From CAVRQM01 sp963838805 (lineage in GTDB: Bacteria > Pseudomonadota > Alphaproteobacteria > Acetobacterales > Acetobacteraceae): a stretch of 64,000 nt of DNA. The notes below the pieces were generated by a model. The model made no database searches. It saw only the letters and a program-made list of their open reading frames with translations, and was not told the origin of the DNA. Each line of letters starts with the position of its first letter. Position 1 is the stretch's first letter. The DNA lies in the NCBI GenBank assembly GCA_963838805.1, contig CAWISK010000005.1, positions 372,001-436,000 of the forward strand. Direction: 5' to 3'. This document shows positions 9,531 to 18,520 of this stretch, one piece after another. The position numbers and the translations under genes were made by a program.

Positions 9531-9838
9531 TACAGGCCGCGATGCACGCCGGAGCGCTCCAGCGCCCAGAGGTCGCCCACGCCCTCGACTACGCAGATCA
9601 GGCCGCGGTCGCGCCCCGGGTCCGCGCAGATGGTGCAGGGATCGGTGCTGTCCAGATTGCCGCAGCGTCTGCAGGCGCGCACCGCCTGCGCCGCGTCCGT
9701 GAGTGCCCGCGCGAGCGGCAGCATCCGCGCCTCGGGATGCTGCAACAGCCGCAGCGCAGCACGACGAGCGCTGCGCGGGCCGAACCCCGGCAGCTTCGCC
9801 AAAAGACCGATCAGCCGTTCGATCTCGGGACCGCCCAA
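9245..9838 (-). CDS. recR: Recombination mediator protein RecR
   Basis: Acts with RecF and RecO to load RecA on gapped DNA. The 197-residue protein has the helix-hairpin-helix region LAKLPGFGPRSARRAAL, the four-cysteine zinc finger CRRCGNLDSTDPCTIC near residue 55, a Toprim domain with ICVVEGVGDLWALERSG, and the C-terminal GVPIGGALDVLDDGTL. Length and motifs are complete. It follows ybaB by 32 bases in the common dnaX-ybaB-recR order. Confidence 0.97.
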   Translation of the reverse strand: MGGPEIERLIGLLAKLPGFGPRSARRAALRLLQHPEARMLPLARALTDAAQAVRACRRCGNLDSTDPCTICADPGRDRGLICVVEGVGDLWALERSGVHRGLYHVLGGTLSPLAGSGPEDLNVAPLLARLEEGGVREVILALGATVDGAATSHWLAERLSPSGVALTRVGHGVPIGGALDVLDDGTLAAALRSRQRV

Positions 9839-9870
9839 GCGCGCGGCCTCCGTGGCTCAAATCCCTCGCG

Positions 9871-10194
9871 TCAGAACGGCAGCTTCATGCCGCCGGGCAG
9901 GGCCATGCCGCCGGTGACCTTCTGCATCTCCTCGGCCGCCAGCGCCTCCAGCTTGCGCCGCGCGTCGGCATGGGCGGCGACGATCAGATCCTGCAGCATC
10001 TCGGTCTCGGCCGGATCGGCCAGCTTGGGGTCGATCCGCACGCCGCGCATGTCGCCCTTGCCGTTCAGCGTCACCGTGACCATGCCCGCCCCGGCGCTGC
10101 CTTCAAGCGTCATCGCCTCCAGCCGCTCCTGCATCTCCTGCATCTTCTGCTGCATCTGGCCGGCCTGCTTCATCAGGCCCGCAAGGTTCTTCAT
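9871..10194 (-). CDS. YbaB/EbfC nucleoid-associated protein
   Basis: A 107-residue DNA-binding protein of the YbaB/EbfC family, which forms tweezer-like dimers on DNA. The start MKNLAGLMKQAGQMQQKMQE is characteristic, followed by VTLNGKGDMRGVRIDP and a C-terminal AAEEMQKVTGGMALPGGMKLPF-type tail. It lies between dnaX (3 bases downstream of its stop) and recR, so it is almost certainly transcribed with both. Confidence 0.95.
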   Translation of the reverse strand: MKNLAGLMKQAGQMQQKMQEMQERLEAMTLEGSAGAGMVTVTLNGKGDMRGVRIDPKLADPAETEMLQDLIVAAHADARRKLEALAAEEMQKVTGGMALPGGMKLPF

Positions 10195-10197
10195 GGC

Positions 10198-11995
10198 TCA
10201 CTCCTCGCCGTCACTGTCATCGTCGGGATAGGCCTCGGCGGCCGCGCTGTCGGGGGCCAGTCCGTAGGCGTCCACCGCCGGATCGCGCACCGCTTCGACG
10301 CGGGCGCCGGGAAACGCCTCCAGGATAGCGCGCACCAGCGGGTGTTCGCCGGCCAGTTCGCGGCGCGCGGCATCGGCCGCCTCGCCCTGTGCTGCCAGGG
10401 TCGCCTCGCCCGCATCGGCCGACAGGACGATGGTCCAGCGGATGCCGGTTGCGGCCAGCAAAACCGATTGCAGCCGGGAAGCGAGGTCGCGTGGCGCCTC
10501 CGGCTCCGGGCGCAGCTCGATGACCGGGGCGGCAAAGCGGACCAGATGCACGGAATGCACCAGATGCGCGTGCAGGCTCGGTTCGCGGCGCGCGGCCACC
10601 AGGGCCGCCACCTCGCGCAGATTGGCGGGCAGCTTCGGTGCCGCCTGGGCGCGCGGCGCCGGGTCGGAGACTGCCGGCGCGGGCGCAAGCATGGCACCCC
10701 CCGCGACAGCCCGGGTGCCCCCGCCATTGCCGGTGGGTGCCGCGCTCGGCGAGGCGCCGGCCCGCGCCGTCCCGTCCAGCCGGCGTACCAGTTCGCCCGG
10801 AGTGGGCAGTTCCGCCACGTGGCACAGCCGGATCAGGATCATCTCGGCGGCGGCGCGGCGATCGGGCGCCTGCTCGACCTCGCCGATGCCCTTCAGCAGC
10901 ATCTGCCAGGCGCGGCCGATCACCGCCATGTCGAGCTGATCGGCGAGTGCCGCGCCCCGCGTGCGCTCCGCCTCGGGCAGTTCGCGGCTGTGGCGCAGGG
11001 CGGGGATGGATTTCAGCCTTGTCAGCGTGTGCAGCAGCTCCAGCAGATCGGCCAGCATCACGCCCAGATCGGCGCCTAGCTCATGGGCGCGCGCGGTGAT
11101 GCCCAGCGCGTCGCCCGGCCTGCCGGCGACTACCGCCTCCAGCAGGTCGAACACGGCGCCCCGGTCGGCCAGGCCCAGCATGTCGGCCACCGCCTGCTGG
11201 CTCACCGCGGCTCCGGCGGGGGCTTGCGCAATCGCCTGATCCAGCAGGGACAGGCCGTCGCGCACCGAACCGTCCGCAGCGCGGGCGATCAGCGCCAGCG
11301 CCTCCGCCTCCGCGGCCACGCCCTCGGCCTCGGCGACGCGGCCGAAATGGGCTTCGAGGTCGGACGCGGGTACGCGGCGCAGGTCGAAGCGCATGCAGCG
11401 CGACAGCACGGTGACCGGCACCTTGCGGATTTCCGTCGTGGCGAACACGAACTTCACGTGCGGCGGCGGCTCCTCCAGCGTCTTCAGCAGCGCGTTGAAG
11501 GCGTTGCGCGACAGCATGTGGACTTCGTCGATGATGAAGACGCGGGTGCGCGCCTGGATCGGCCGGAATCGCGTCGCCTCGATGATCTCGCGCACGTCAT
11601 CGACGCCGGTATTGCTGGCGGCGTCCATCTCGGTCACGTCCGGATGTCGGTCGGCCAGGATCGCCACGCAATTGGGACAGACGCCGCACGGCTCGGCGGT
11701 GGGGCCGCCCTGCCCGTCGGGTCCGGTGCAGTTGAGGCAGCGGGCGATGATGCGCGCCGTCGTGGTCTTGCCCACGCCCCGCACCCCGGTCAGCATGAAG
11801 GCGTGCGCCACGCGGTCGAGCGCGAAGGCGTTGCGCAGGATGCGCACCATCACCTCCTGCCCGATCAGGTCGGCAAAGCTGGTCGGCCGGTATTTGCGCG
11901 CCAGCACGCGATAGGCGGCTGCCGCCGGCCCGGATGCGGGGGCAGGCAGGGCGGGTTCGCTCTCTCGGAGTGGGATCAGGGCCGAACAGGCTCAT
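10198..11995 (-). CDS. dnaX: DNA polymerase III subunit tau/gamma DnaX (frameshifted near N-terminus)
   Basis: Clamp-loader ATPase subunit of the replicative polymerase. The AAA+ core has Walker A GVRGVGKTTTAR, a four-Cys zinc module (CLNCTGPD... CGVCPNC), Walker B VFIIDEVHMLS, FVFATTEIRKVPVTVLSRC and the RDGLSLLDQAIA arginine region; a tau-type tail follows. The core frame opens at 11907, but MSLFGPDPTP starts at ATG 11995 in another frame and joins ASGPAAAAYRVLARKYRPTS after removing one base in a run of C at about 11938. The break is at codon 20, far from the slippery site used for gamma in some bacteria, and I see no A-rich slippery heptamer later. Repaired length is about 599 residues. 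Confidence 0.94.
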
Positions 11996-12058
11996 GCGCG
12001 GCGTATGGCCCGGCCGCGGCGGCGGCGCAATCAGGTTGCGGGAGAGGCGATTGCGAGT

Positions 12059-12154
12059 GGGAGACCGGACAACGACCCGGATGGAAACTCGCTGCGGCTG
12101 CTTCCTTCCGGACCTGACCGGGTTGGCAAGGCATCCGTCCGCCGCCGGCCTCCC
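12059..12154 (-). ncRNA. ffs: Signal recognition particle RNA, small bacterial (4.5S) type
   Basis: The minus strand carries the universal SRP domain IV loop, with GTCAGGTCCGGAAGGAAGC at about 12093-12111, the binding site of Ffh. The ends pair: GGGAGGCCGG at the 5' end against CCGGTCTCCC at the 3' end, allowing one G-U pair. The 96-base length fits the small alphaproteobacterial form. It sits just upstream of dnaX on the same strand, a common arrangement. The exact ends are set by the outer stem only. Confidence 0.92.
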
Positions 12155-12191
12155 GCGCGCAATATCATGCGCCGGGCGGTCGGCCGCAAGC

Positions 12192-12588
12192 CTAGCGGAC
12201 GAGTGTCACGAGTTCGCTGTAAGCCGCGAGGCTGCGATCCGAGGTGTAGAGGCGGCACGGATTGGCAATCGCTTGCGCCACCAGCAGCCGATCGAAAGGG
12301 TCGCGATGATGCATTGGCAGATGTTACGATCGTTGCGGCCGTGGCCGCGGTCAACAGGCAGCTCCGGTAACCGGCTGCCTGGGCGAGACTCCAGCACCTC
12401 CTGCGGGTGATCGGCGAAGTCCGGCTGCGCCAGGCGATACTTGATCGCGAGCTCCCAGACGTTCATGGGCTGAAGAACACCGCGTTTTCGCGGTCGTTCG
12501 ATCTCGGCGATCGCAAACGTCAGCGAGCCGGCGCGCCGCCGTGTCCAGCGCCCAGATCAGCACATTGCGTGTCGAGAAGGATGTTCAC
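12192..12588 (-). CDS. PIN-domain toxin, VapC type (several frameshifts)
   Basis: PIN-domain proteins are Mg-dependent RNases, here the toxin of a Phd/PIN pair. Pieces in different frames assemble into one domain: NILLDTQC at the start (Asp of the first acidic motif), LIWALD, MNVWELAIKYRLAQPDF in the middle, and, reading the last part in frame, a block equivalent to DPFDRLLVAQA and YTSDRSLAAYSELVTLVR before the stop at 12192. The start GTG overlaps the antitoxin stop (GTGA). At least two shifts are needed in under 400 bases, so it may be a genuine pseudogene rather than only a sequence error. Repaired length is about 131 residues, normal for the family. Confidence 0.72.
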
Positions 12589-12824
12589 GCGCCATCCTCG
12601 AACATCGTCCGGATCTCCTCCGCGAACATCGTGTCGAAATCGTCCGTGCCTTGAGCTGTCCCTTAAACTTGCCGACCTTGCGCTGCTCTTGCGTTCTGCC
12701 GCCAGCGGCACCAGCCGGGCCATCGGCTTGCCGGCCTTGGCGATGATGATCTCCTCGCCGCCGCGGCCTGCTCGACCAGCCGTGAGAGGTTGGTCTTGGC
12801 TTCGTAGATATTGACCATACCCAT
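12585..12824 (-). CDS. Phd/YefM-type antitoxin (frameshifted)
   Basis: A small DNA-binding antitoxin expected to neutralise the following PIN toxin and repress the pair. It begins MGMVNIYEAKTNLSRLVEQA, the usual Phd N-terminus, then continues in another frame with EEIIIAKAGKPMARLVPL, a strongly conserved Phd block. A third segment reads DDFDTMFAEEIRTMFEDGA up to the stop at 12585, which is the toxin-binding tail. At least two frame changes lie within 240 bases. The stop overlaps the toxin start. It is 99 bases from nudC, which is divergent. Confidence 0.7.
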
Positions 12825-12923
12825 CGTTGCCTCCTTGACCAACCTGGTCAAGATAAGGCGGGCGCGGTCTCGTCCGCAAGGTTTGCCGCCACGGCGCCTG
12901 CGTGGCAGGTTCGCCCGCCCGCC

Positions 12924-13853
12924 ATGCCCGACATCCTCGCCTCGCGCCCCAATGCCTATACCGGCAGCCCGCTCGACCGCGCCTCGCACCGCCGCACGGA
13001 CGCGGCGTGGCTGGACGGCGGCGCTCGCCGATCCGGCATCGCTATGGGCACCGGTCTGGCGCAGCCACAATCTGATGCGGTGGGTGGCGGAGGACCAGCC
13101 GGAGGCCGTGCTGCTGGCCGGCGGGACCGGGGCGGTGCTGCGCGAGACAGGCGGTGCCTGGGCTTTTCTCGGCATCCATGCGAGCCGGCCGCTATTCGCG
13201 GTGGACTTGTCGGCTGCGGACGATCCGGCGAGCGTGATCGCGGAATCCGTGGGCGTCTTCGCCGATCTGCGCGCCACGGCGGGCCTGCTGCCGGCGGGCG
13301 AGGCGGCGATCCTGGCGCATGCGCGCGGGCTGATGCACTGGCGCGCCCGGCACGGCTTCTGCGCCAATTGCGGCAGCCGCACGCAGCCTGTCAGCGCCGG
13401 CAACGTCACGACTCTGCCCCTCCTGCGGCACGCAGCATTTCCCGCGCACCGATCCGGCAGTGATCATGCTGGTCACGCGCGGAGATCGCGCGCTGCTCGG
13501 CCACTCGGCCCGCTTTCCGATCGAGACCATGTACGCCACCCTGGCGGGCTTCGTCGAACCGGGCGAGAGCCTGGAGGAGGCGGTGGCGCGCGAAGTGCTG
13601 GAGGAGACGGGGGTGCGGGTCGGGCGGGTCACCTATCACAGCAGCCAGCCCTGGCCGTTCCCGGCCAACATCATGCTGGGCTTCTATGCGGAGGCGCTGA
13701 CCGAGGCGATCACCCTCGACGACGACGAACTGAGCGACGCACGCTGGTTCACCCGCGACCAGGTGCGCCATCCGGAGGCGCATGGCTTCTGCACGCCGCG
13801 CCGCGACAGCATCGCCAGCCGATTGATCGAGGACTGGGTGGAAATCGGTATGA
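12924..13853 (+). CDS. nudC: NAD(+) diphosphatase / NAD-capped RNA hydrolase NudC (frameshifted)
   Basis: Nudix hydrolase that splits NADH and removes NAD caps from RNA. The N-terminal domain begins MPDILASRPNAYTGSPLDR, shifts frame near 13030 and continues VWRSHNLMRWVAEDQPEAVL to the zinc-ribbon half FCANCGSRTQPVSAGN. Another shift near 13425 leads into the catalytic domain: GFVEPGESLEEAVAREVLEE as Nudix box and SQPWPFP as the NudC-specific motif. No stop separates it from the next gene in frame; a TGA at 13851-13853 overlapping the next ATG is the probable end after one more indel near 13840. Repaired length is about 310 residues, as expected. Confidence 0.87.
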
Positions 13854-14131
13854 AACGGATGATGTGGCTGGTGCTGCTCGCTCTGTCCGGATGCGCCGGG
13901 TCGCTCGGCGGCGGCGCGTCCTCCGACGCGGCGCTTGCCCAGTGCCAAAGTCGTGCGCTCGACGACCCGGCCGTGCAGACGGCGATAGAGCATGCCAACA
14001 GTCCGTTGCAGGAAGTGCGGGTGCCGGGCGTGCGCGAGCAGCAATTTGCCATGCGCCAGGCCGTGCAGCGCTGCATGGCGGCAAAGGGCCTGGCGCCGAA
14101 GGGCGGGGTCGAGCCGGTCAACCCGTATTGA
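13850..14131 (+). CDS. Small lipoprotein, unknown function
   Basis: A 93-residue protein starting at ATG 13850, with MKRMMWLVLLALSGCAGS: a short basic start, a hydrophobic core and a lipobox LSGC, so it should be lipidated and membrane-anchored. The mature part is polar, has a second Cys (AQCQSR) and a third (VQRCMA) that could pair, and ends VEPVNPY. I recognise no domain. The upstream nudC frame runs into it without a stop, which I attribute to an indel rather than a fusion, since the signal peptide is complete and preceded by ATGA. Confidence 0.7.
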   Translation: MKRMMWLVLLALSGCAGSLGGGASSDAALAQCQSRALDDPAVQTAIEHANSPLQEVRVPGVREQQFAMRQAVQRCMAAKGLAPKGGVEPVNPY

Positions 14132-14580
14132 CGGACAGCGCACCGCCGCTCGCCACCATCGGCTACGAGGGCACGACGATCGGCGCCGTGATCGCGACAT
14201 TGCTGGCGGCGGGCGTGCGCCATCTGATCGACGTGCGCGCCGTGCCGCTGTCGCGCAAGCCGGGGTTCTCCAAGCGCCAGCTCGCCGCCGCGCTGGACGA
14301 GGCTGGTTTGCGCTATACCAATCTGCGCGGGCTCGGCACGCCGAAATCCGGGCGCATCGCCGCCCGGCGCGGTGATACCGCGACCATGCACCGCATTTTT
14401 CTCGCCCACATGCAGACGCCCGAGGCGCAAGCCGATCTGGCGCACGCGCAGGCCATCGCCCGCGAGGCTCCCGCCTGCCTGCTCTGCTTCGAGCGCGACG
14501 CCCTGTCCTGCCACCGGATGCTGGTAGCCGAGGCGATGCAGCCGGAATCGCTCGTGCATCTGCACGCGCCATTCCCCTGA
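14128..14580 (+). CDS. DUF488 family protein
   Basis: 150 residues from a TTG start overlapping the lipoprotein stop (TTGA). The family signature is plain: TIGYEGTTIGAVIATLL at the start, LIDVRAVPLSRKPGFSK, YTNLRGLGTPK, and LLCFERDALSCHRMLVA near the end. DUF488 proteins are small cytosolic proteins of uncertain biochemical role, possibly phosphatase-like by the conserved Cys/His pair; no function can be assigned from the sequence. No other start codon would keep the first strand. Confidence 0.85.
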   Translation: MTDSAPPLATIGYEGTTIGAVIATLLAAGVRHLIDVRAVPLSRKPGFSKRQLAAALDEAGLRYTNLRGLGTPKSGRIAARRGDTATMHRIFLAHMQTPEAQADLAHAQAIAREAPACLLCFERDALSCHRMLVAEAMQPESLVHLHAPFP

Positions 14581-14699
14581 GAGGCTCACGCCACGCGGGG
14601 GATTGATCGTTCCATTGCCGCCGTGTATCGTTATAGTTCGCCGTGGCGTACTGCGGCTGGACTGCCTCGCCTCGGCGCAACAAGGTGGGGAGGAATACG

Positions 14700-15795
14700 A
14701 TGCCAACGCCGCTGGACGTCCGCGCCGTCGGGCCGGATCGTCGCACGCTCATTCGTCTGACCGGCATCGGCGCGGTGGGGCTGCTCGCTTCCCCAGCCGT
14801 GCTGCGGCACGCGCGCGCCGCCAACACGCCGACCGTCGTCAATTCCATTCGCTCGCTGACCAACCCGTACCACGCCACGTGGAATCGCGGCGGGGCCGCC
14901 TTCGCCAAGTCGGTCGGCGCCGAATACGTCACCCTCGTCACCGAGGGCGACAGCGAAAAGGGCGTCTCCGACATCAAGGCCATTCTCGCCAAGACCGGCG
15001 GCAATTGCTGCATCAACGTCGATCCCAATGACAGCCCCGATGCGCGCCCGATCGTCGAGGCCTGCAAGGCGGCCGGCGCCTATGTCGTCACACAGTGGAA
15101 CAAGCCCAACGACCTGCACCCGTGGGACTACAACCCGAACTACGTGGCGCACATCTCGTTCAGCGGCGTGCCGTACGGCAAGGCGATGGCCGACGCGCTG
15201 ATCAAGGCGATCGGCGGCAAGGGCGGCATCGTGGCGCTCGGCGGCATCGAATCGAACATCCCGGCGATCGAGCGCAAGAAGGGGCTGGACCAGGCGCTCG
15301 CCGCCAATCCCGGCGTCAAGCTGCTGGATTTCCAGGTCGCCAACTGGAAGGCCGAGGAAGCGCACGACAAGGTCAGCGCCTGGCTCACCCAGTTCGGCGA
15401 CGACATCAAGGGCATCTGGGCCGCCAACGACGACATGGGCCTGGCCGCCGTGGAGGCGCTGCGCGCGGAGGGTCGCGCCGGCAAGCGTGCCGGTGACCGG
15501 CATCGACGGCACCAAGCTCGCGGTCGAGGCGATCATGAAGGGCGACATGGCCGGAACCGTGGCCTGGGATCCGTACTGGCAGGGCGGCATGGGGCTGTCG
15601 CTCGGCTTCCACGCCAAGACCGGCGCGTTCGACCCATCAACCCAGCCGAAGGAGCACCGCGAGTTCTACGGCCGCGGCACCATCGTCGTCGCGGACAACG
15701 CGAAGGACTACTACGACAAGAACGTCGTCCACCAGGAGCAGATCGACTGGAACGACCTCTGGGGGCGGGTCACCGGCCAGATCCAGTACGGCTGA
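14700..15795 (+). CDS. Sugar ABC transporter periplasmic substrate-binding protein (frameshifted)
   Basis: Type I periplasmic binding protein of the RbsB/XylF group that delivers a sugar to the permeases downstream. Start ATG 14700 follows GGGGAGG. The N-terminus has a Tat-like signal (DRRTLIRLTGIGAVGLLASP, cleavage after ARA), so it is probably exported folded. Later blocks: NPYHATWNRGGAAFAKSVGA, GIWAANDDMGLAAVEALR and VPVTGIDGTKLAVEAIMKGD. The frame breaks near 15487-15491; removing one C between GGCAAG and GTGCCG restores it. The sugar cannot be named from the sequence. Repaired length is about 364 residues. Confidence 0.9.
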
Positions 15796-15819
15796 GGGGC
15801 CGGGGATCGCCGAGATTTC

Positions 15820-16825
15820 GTGCCCGCTTCGGTGACGATCGCGGCGGCGGGCGGGCGCGGCGGTGCCGCGATCCGCCCGCGCGTGCGACTGGCGACATGG
15901 GCGCCGCTGCTGGTGCTGCTGCTGCTGTGCGGCGTGATCGCCGCGATCAACCCGCGCTTCCTGTCGTTCGGCAATTTCGTGCGCATCACTCAGGCGGCGA
16001 TGATCCCGCTGGTGCTGGCGATCGGCGCCACCTTCGTCATCCTGATGGGCTCGATCGACCTGTCCGTCGAAGGTGTCGTGGCACTCGGCGCGGTGCTGAC
16101 CAGCCTGCTGGTGCAGAACGGCGCCAACCAGCTCGATCTCGGGCTGTTCGGCGTGGCGGTCGTGCTGCTGACCGGCGCGCTGGTCGGGACTGGTCAACGG
16201 CGTGATCCATGTGCGGCTGCGCATTCCGTCCTTCATGGTGACGCTCGGCACCTGGTTCGTCGTCGCCGGCATCGCCAATGCCGCCCTCGGCGGCATCGCC
16301 GTGCGCATCAACGATCCGCTGGTGCGCGGCCTCGCGTTGCAGCGCGCGCTCGGCTTTCCCTGGGGCGTGTGGGTGGCGCTGGCGGCGCTGACCGTGGCGT
16401 GGTTCATCCAGGACCACACGCGGCTCGGCCGCTACATGTACGCGCTGGGCGGCGGCGAGGAGCTGGCCTCGCTGTCGGGGATTCCCACGGCGCGCGTGCG
16501 TATCCTCACCTTCACGCTGGCCGGCGTGTTCTACGCGCTGGGCGGCGTGCTGTCGGGCGCGCAACTTGGCCTCGGCAATGCGCAGGTCGGCCAGGGGCGC
16601 CTGTTCACCGCGATCACCGCCGTCGTCGTCGGCGGCACGGCACTCTCGGGCGGCGAGGGCGGCGTGCTGCAAACGCTGGTGGGCGTGCTGATCGTCACGG
16701 TGCTGGCCAACGGCATGGTGCTGATGGGCATCTCGCCCAGCATCCAGACGGCGGTGCAGGGGCTGATGATCATCGTCGCGGTGGCGCTGTCGATCGACCG
16801 CAAGCGCCTGCGGATCGTCAAGTGA
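15820..16825 (+). CDS. Sugar ABC transporter permease 1 (frameshifted)
   Basis: Inner-membrane permease of the RbsC/AraH family (BPD_transp_2), with eight or more hydrophobic segments. Starts GTG 15820, 24 bases after the binding-protein stop. Typical motifs: GATFVILMGSIDLSVEGVVA, VRLRIPSFMVTLGTWFVVAG, and VVVGGTALSGGEGGVLQTLV. The frame breaks at 16188, where GTCGGGACTGG carries one A too many; removing it gives ALVGLVNGVIHVRLRIP. It overlaps the ATPase start (GTGA). Together with the second permease it may form a heterodimeric channel. Confidence 0.9.
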
Positions 16826-18345
16826 GCGCCGCGGCCGTCTCCGTGCTGGCGACGCGCCACGTGACGAAGCGCTTCCCCGGCGTGCACGCGCTGAAGGATG
16901 TCAGCGTCACGGTGGGCCAGAACGAGGTTGTGGGCCTGGTCGGCGAGAACGGGGCCGGCAAGTCCACGCTGATGCGCATCCTCGCCGGCGTCTATCACCC
17001 CGATGACGGCCAGATCCTGCTCGGCGGCCAGCAGGTGCGGCTCGCCAGCGCTGCCGACGCGATGCGCCACGGCATCGGCATGGTGTTCCAGGAGCAATCG
17101 CTGCTGCTCAATCTCAGCGTCGGCGAGAACATCTATCTGGGCAACGAGACGGCGTTCACCCGCTTCGGCCGCATCGACTGGCGGGCGCTGCACGCGGCCG
17201 CCGCGCGCCAGCTCGCCAAGGTCCAGCTTGCCATCGACCCGCGCATCCGCGCCGCCGACCTCGATTTCGCGACACGGCAGATGGTGGAGCTGGCGAAGGC
17301 GCTGACGCTGGAGGAAGCCGCGTCCGGCCATCTCGTCATCCTGCTCGACGAGCCGACCTCGGTGCTGGAGCAGGCCGACATCGACCTGCTGTTCGCGCGC
17401 GTGCGGGCGCTGAAGGAGCGGGCCTCGTTCATTTTCGTCTCGCACCGGCTGGACGAGGTGCTGGCGCTGAGCGACCGCATCTACGTCATGAAGGACGGCG
17501 CCGTGGTCGCCGACCTGCCGAGTGCGGGCGCCGATATCCGCCATCTGCACAGCCTGATGGTGGGGCGCGGGCTGCAAGCCGAATACTATCGCGAGCAGTT
17601 GCAGCGTCCGCATCGCGAGAAGGCCGTACTCGAAGTCCGGGATCTCGGCCGTGCCGGGGCCTTTCACGAGGTCAACTTCACGCTGCACGAAGGCGAGATC
17701 CTGGGGATCGCCGGCGTGATCGGCTCGGGCCGCGAGGAGCTGACGCGCTCTCTCGCGGGCTTCCTGCCGCACGATGCCGGCAGGCTCGTGGTCGGCGGGC
17801 GGGAGCGACGTTTCGTGTCGCCCGCGCAGGCGGTAGATTGCGGCATCGGCTATCTGCCGCGCGAGCGCCGCACCGAGGGGCTGGTGCTGTTCCTCTCGGT
17901 CGCCGCCAACATCACGCTGGCCAGCCTCGGCCGGCTGATGCGCCGCGGCCTGATCGACGCGGCGCGGGAGGCGGCGCTCGCGCGCGACTGGGTCGGGCGG
18001 CTCGGCATCCGCACACCCAGTATCGACGCGCTCTGCCTCAACCTCTCGGGCGGCAACCAGCAGAAGGTCGTGCTCGCCAAATGGCTGAACGCCCAGGCGC
18101 GCATCCTCATCCTCGACCACCCCACGCGCGGCCTGGATGTCGGCGCCAAGGAGGAGGTGTACGAACTCGTGCGCGCCATCACCGGCGAGGGCATCGCCGT
18201 GGTGCTGACCTCCGACACGCTGGAGGAGACGATCGGCCTCAGCCACACCATCCTCGTGATGCGTGACGGTGCCATCACCCATCGCGCCGATGCGCGGCCC
18301 GGCGCCAAGCCGCCGCAGCTCGATCTGATCGAGCACATGGTCTGA
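16822..18345 (+). CDS. Sugar ABC transporter ATPase with two nucleotide-binding domains (RbsA-like)
   Basis: 507 residues, two fused NBDs powering sugar uptake. NBD1: Walker A GENGAGKST, Walker B VILLDEPTSVLE, switch FVSHRLDEV. NBD2: degenerate P-loop region GVIGSGREEL as usual for this family, signature NLSGGNQQKVVLAKWL, but Walker B reads ILILDHPTRGLDVGAK, with His where most homologues have the catalytic Glu. If correct, only site 1 would hydrolyse ATP efficiently. Start GTG 16822 overlaps the permease 1 stop. The frame is intact, unlike both permease genes around it. Confidence 0.92.
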   Translation: MSAAAVSVLATRHVTKRFPGVHALKDVSVTVGQNEVVGLVGENGAGKSTLMRILAGVYHPDDGQILLGGQQVRLASAADAMRHGIGMVFQEQSLLLNLSVGENIYLGNETAFTRFGRIDWRALHAAAARQLAKVQLAIDPRIRAADLDFATRQMVELAKALTLEEAASGHLVILLDEPTSVLEQADIDLLFARVRALKERASFIFVSHRLDEVLALSDRIYVMKDGAVVADLPSAGADIRHLHSLMVGRGLQAEYYREQLQRPHREKAVLEVRDLGRAGAFHEVNFTLHEGEILGIAGVIGSGREELTRSLAGFLPHDAGRLVVGGRERRFVSPAQAVDCGIGYLPRERRTEGLVLFLSVAANITLASLGRLMRRGLIDAAREAALARDWVGRLGIRTPSIDALCLNLSGGNQQKVVLAKWLNAQARILILDHPTRGLDVGAKEEVYELVRAITGEGIAVVLTSDTLEETIGLSHTILVMRDGAITHRADARPGAKPPQLDLIEHMV

Positions 18346-18389
18346 AGCATGTTCAAGCTGACCGAATGTGGCGCCGCTGCCCCACGCTT

Positions 18390-18520
18390 GTCATTGCGAG
18401 GAGCGCAAGCGAGGAAGCAATCCAGGCCCGCCGCAACCTGCCGCCTCGTCTGGATTGCCGGAGCCTGTCCTCGGGCTGGCCAGGCCAGCCCGTGGCCGCC
18501 AAGCGGCGGCTCGCAATGAC
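18390..18520. repeat. Palindromic REP/MITE-like element at the 5' end of permease 2
   Basis: 131 bases bounded by 11-base terminal inverted repeats GTCATTGCGAG and CTCGCAATGAC. Inside are two further inverted repeats: GCAATCCAG with CTGGATTGC, and GGGCTGGCC-A-GGCCAGCCC. The GTCATTGCGAGGAGCG type of end is known from dispersed palindromes of many proteobacteria. The element interrupts the ATPase-permease 2 junction, and its last bases supply the ATG used by permease 2. I see no clear target-site duplication and no second copy in the window. Confidence 0.78.

Noticed and set aside
11900..11995. Programmed frameshifting of dnaX
   Set aside because: The break is at codon 20, before the ATPase core, and needs removal of one base in a C-run; known tau/gamma shifts occur after the core on A-rich heptamers, which I do not see.
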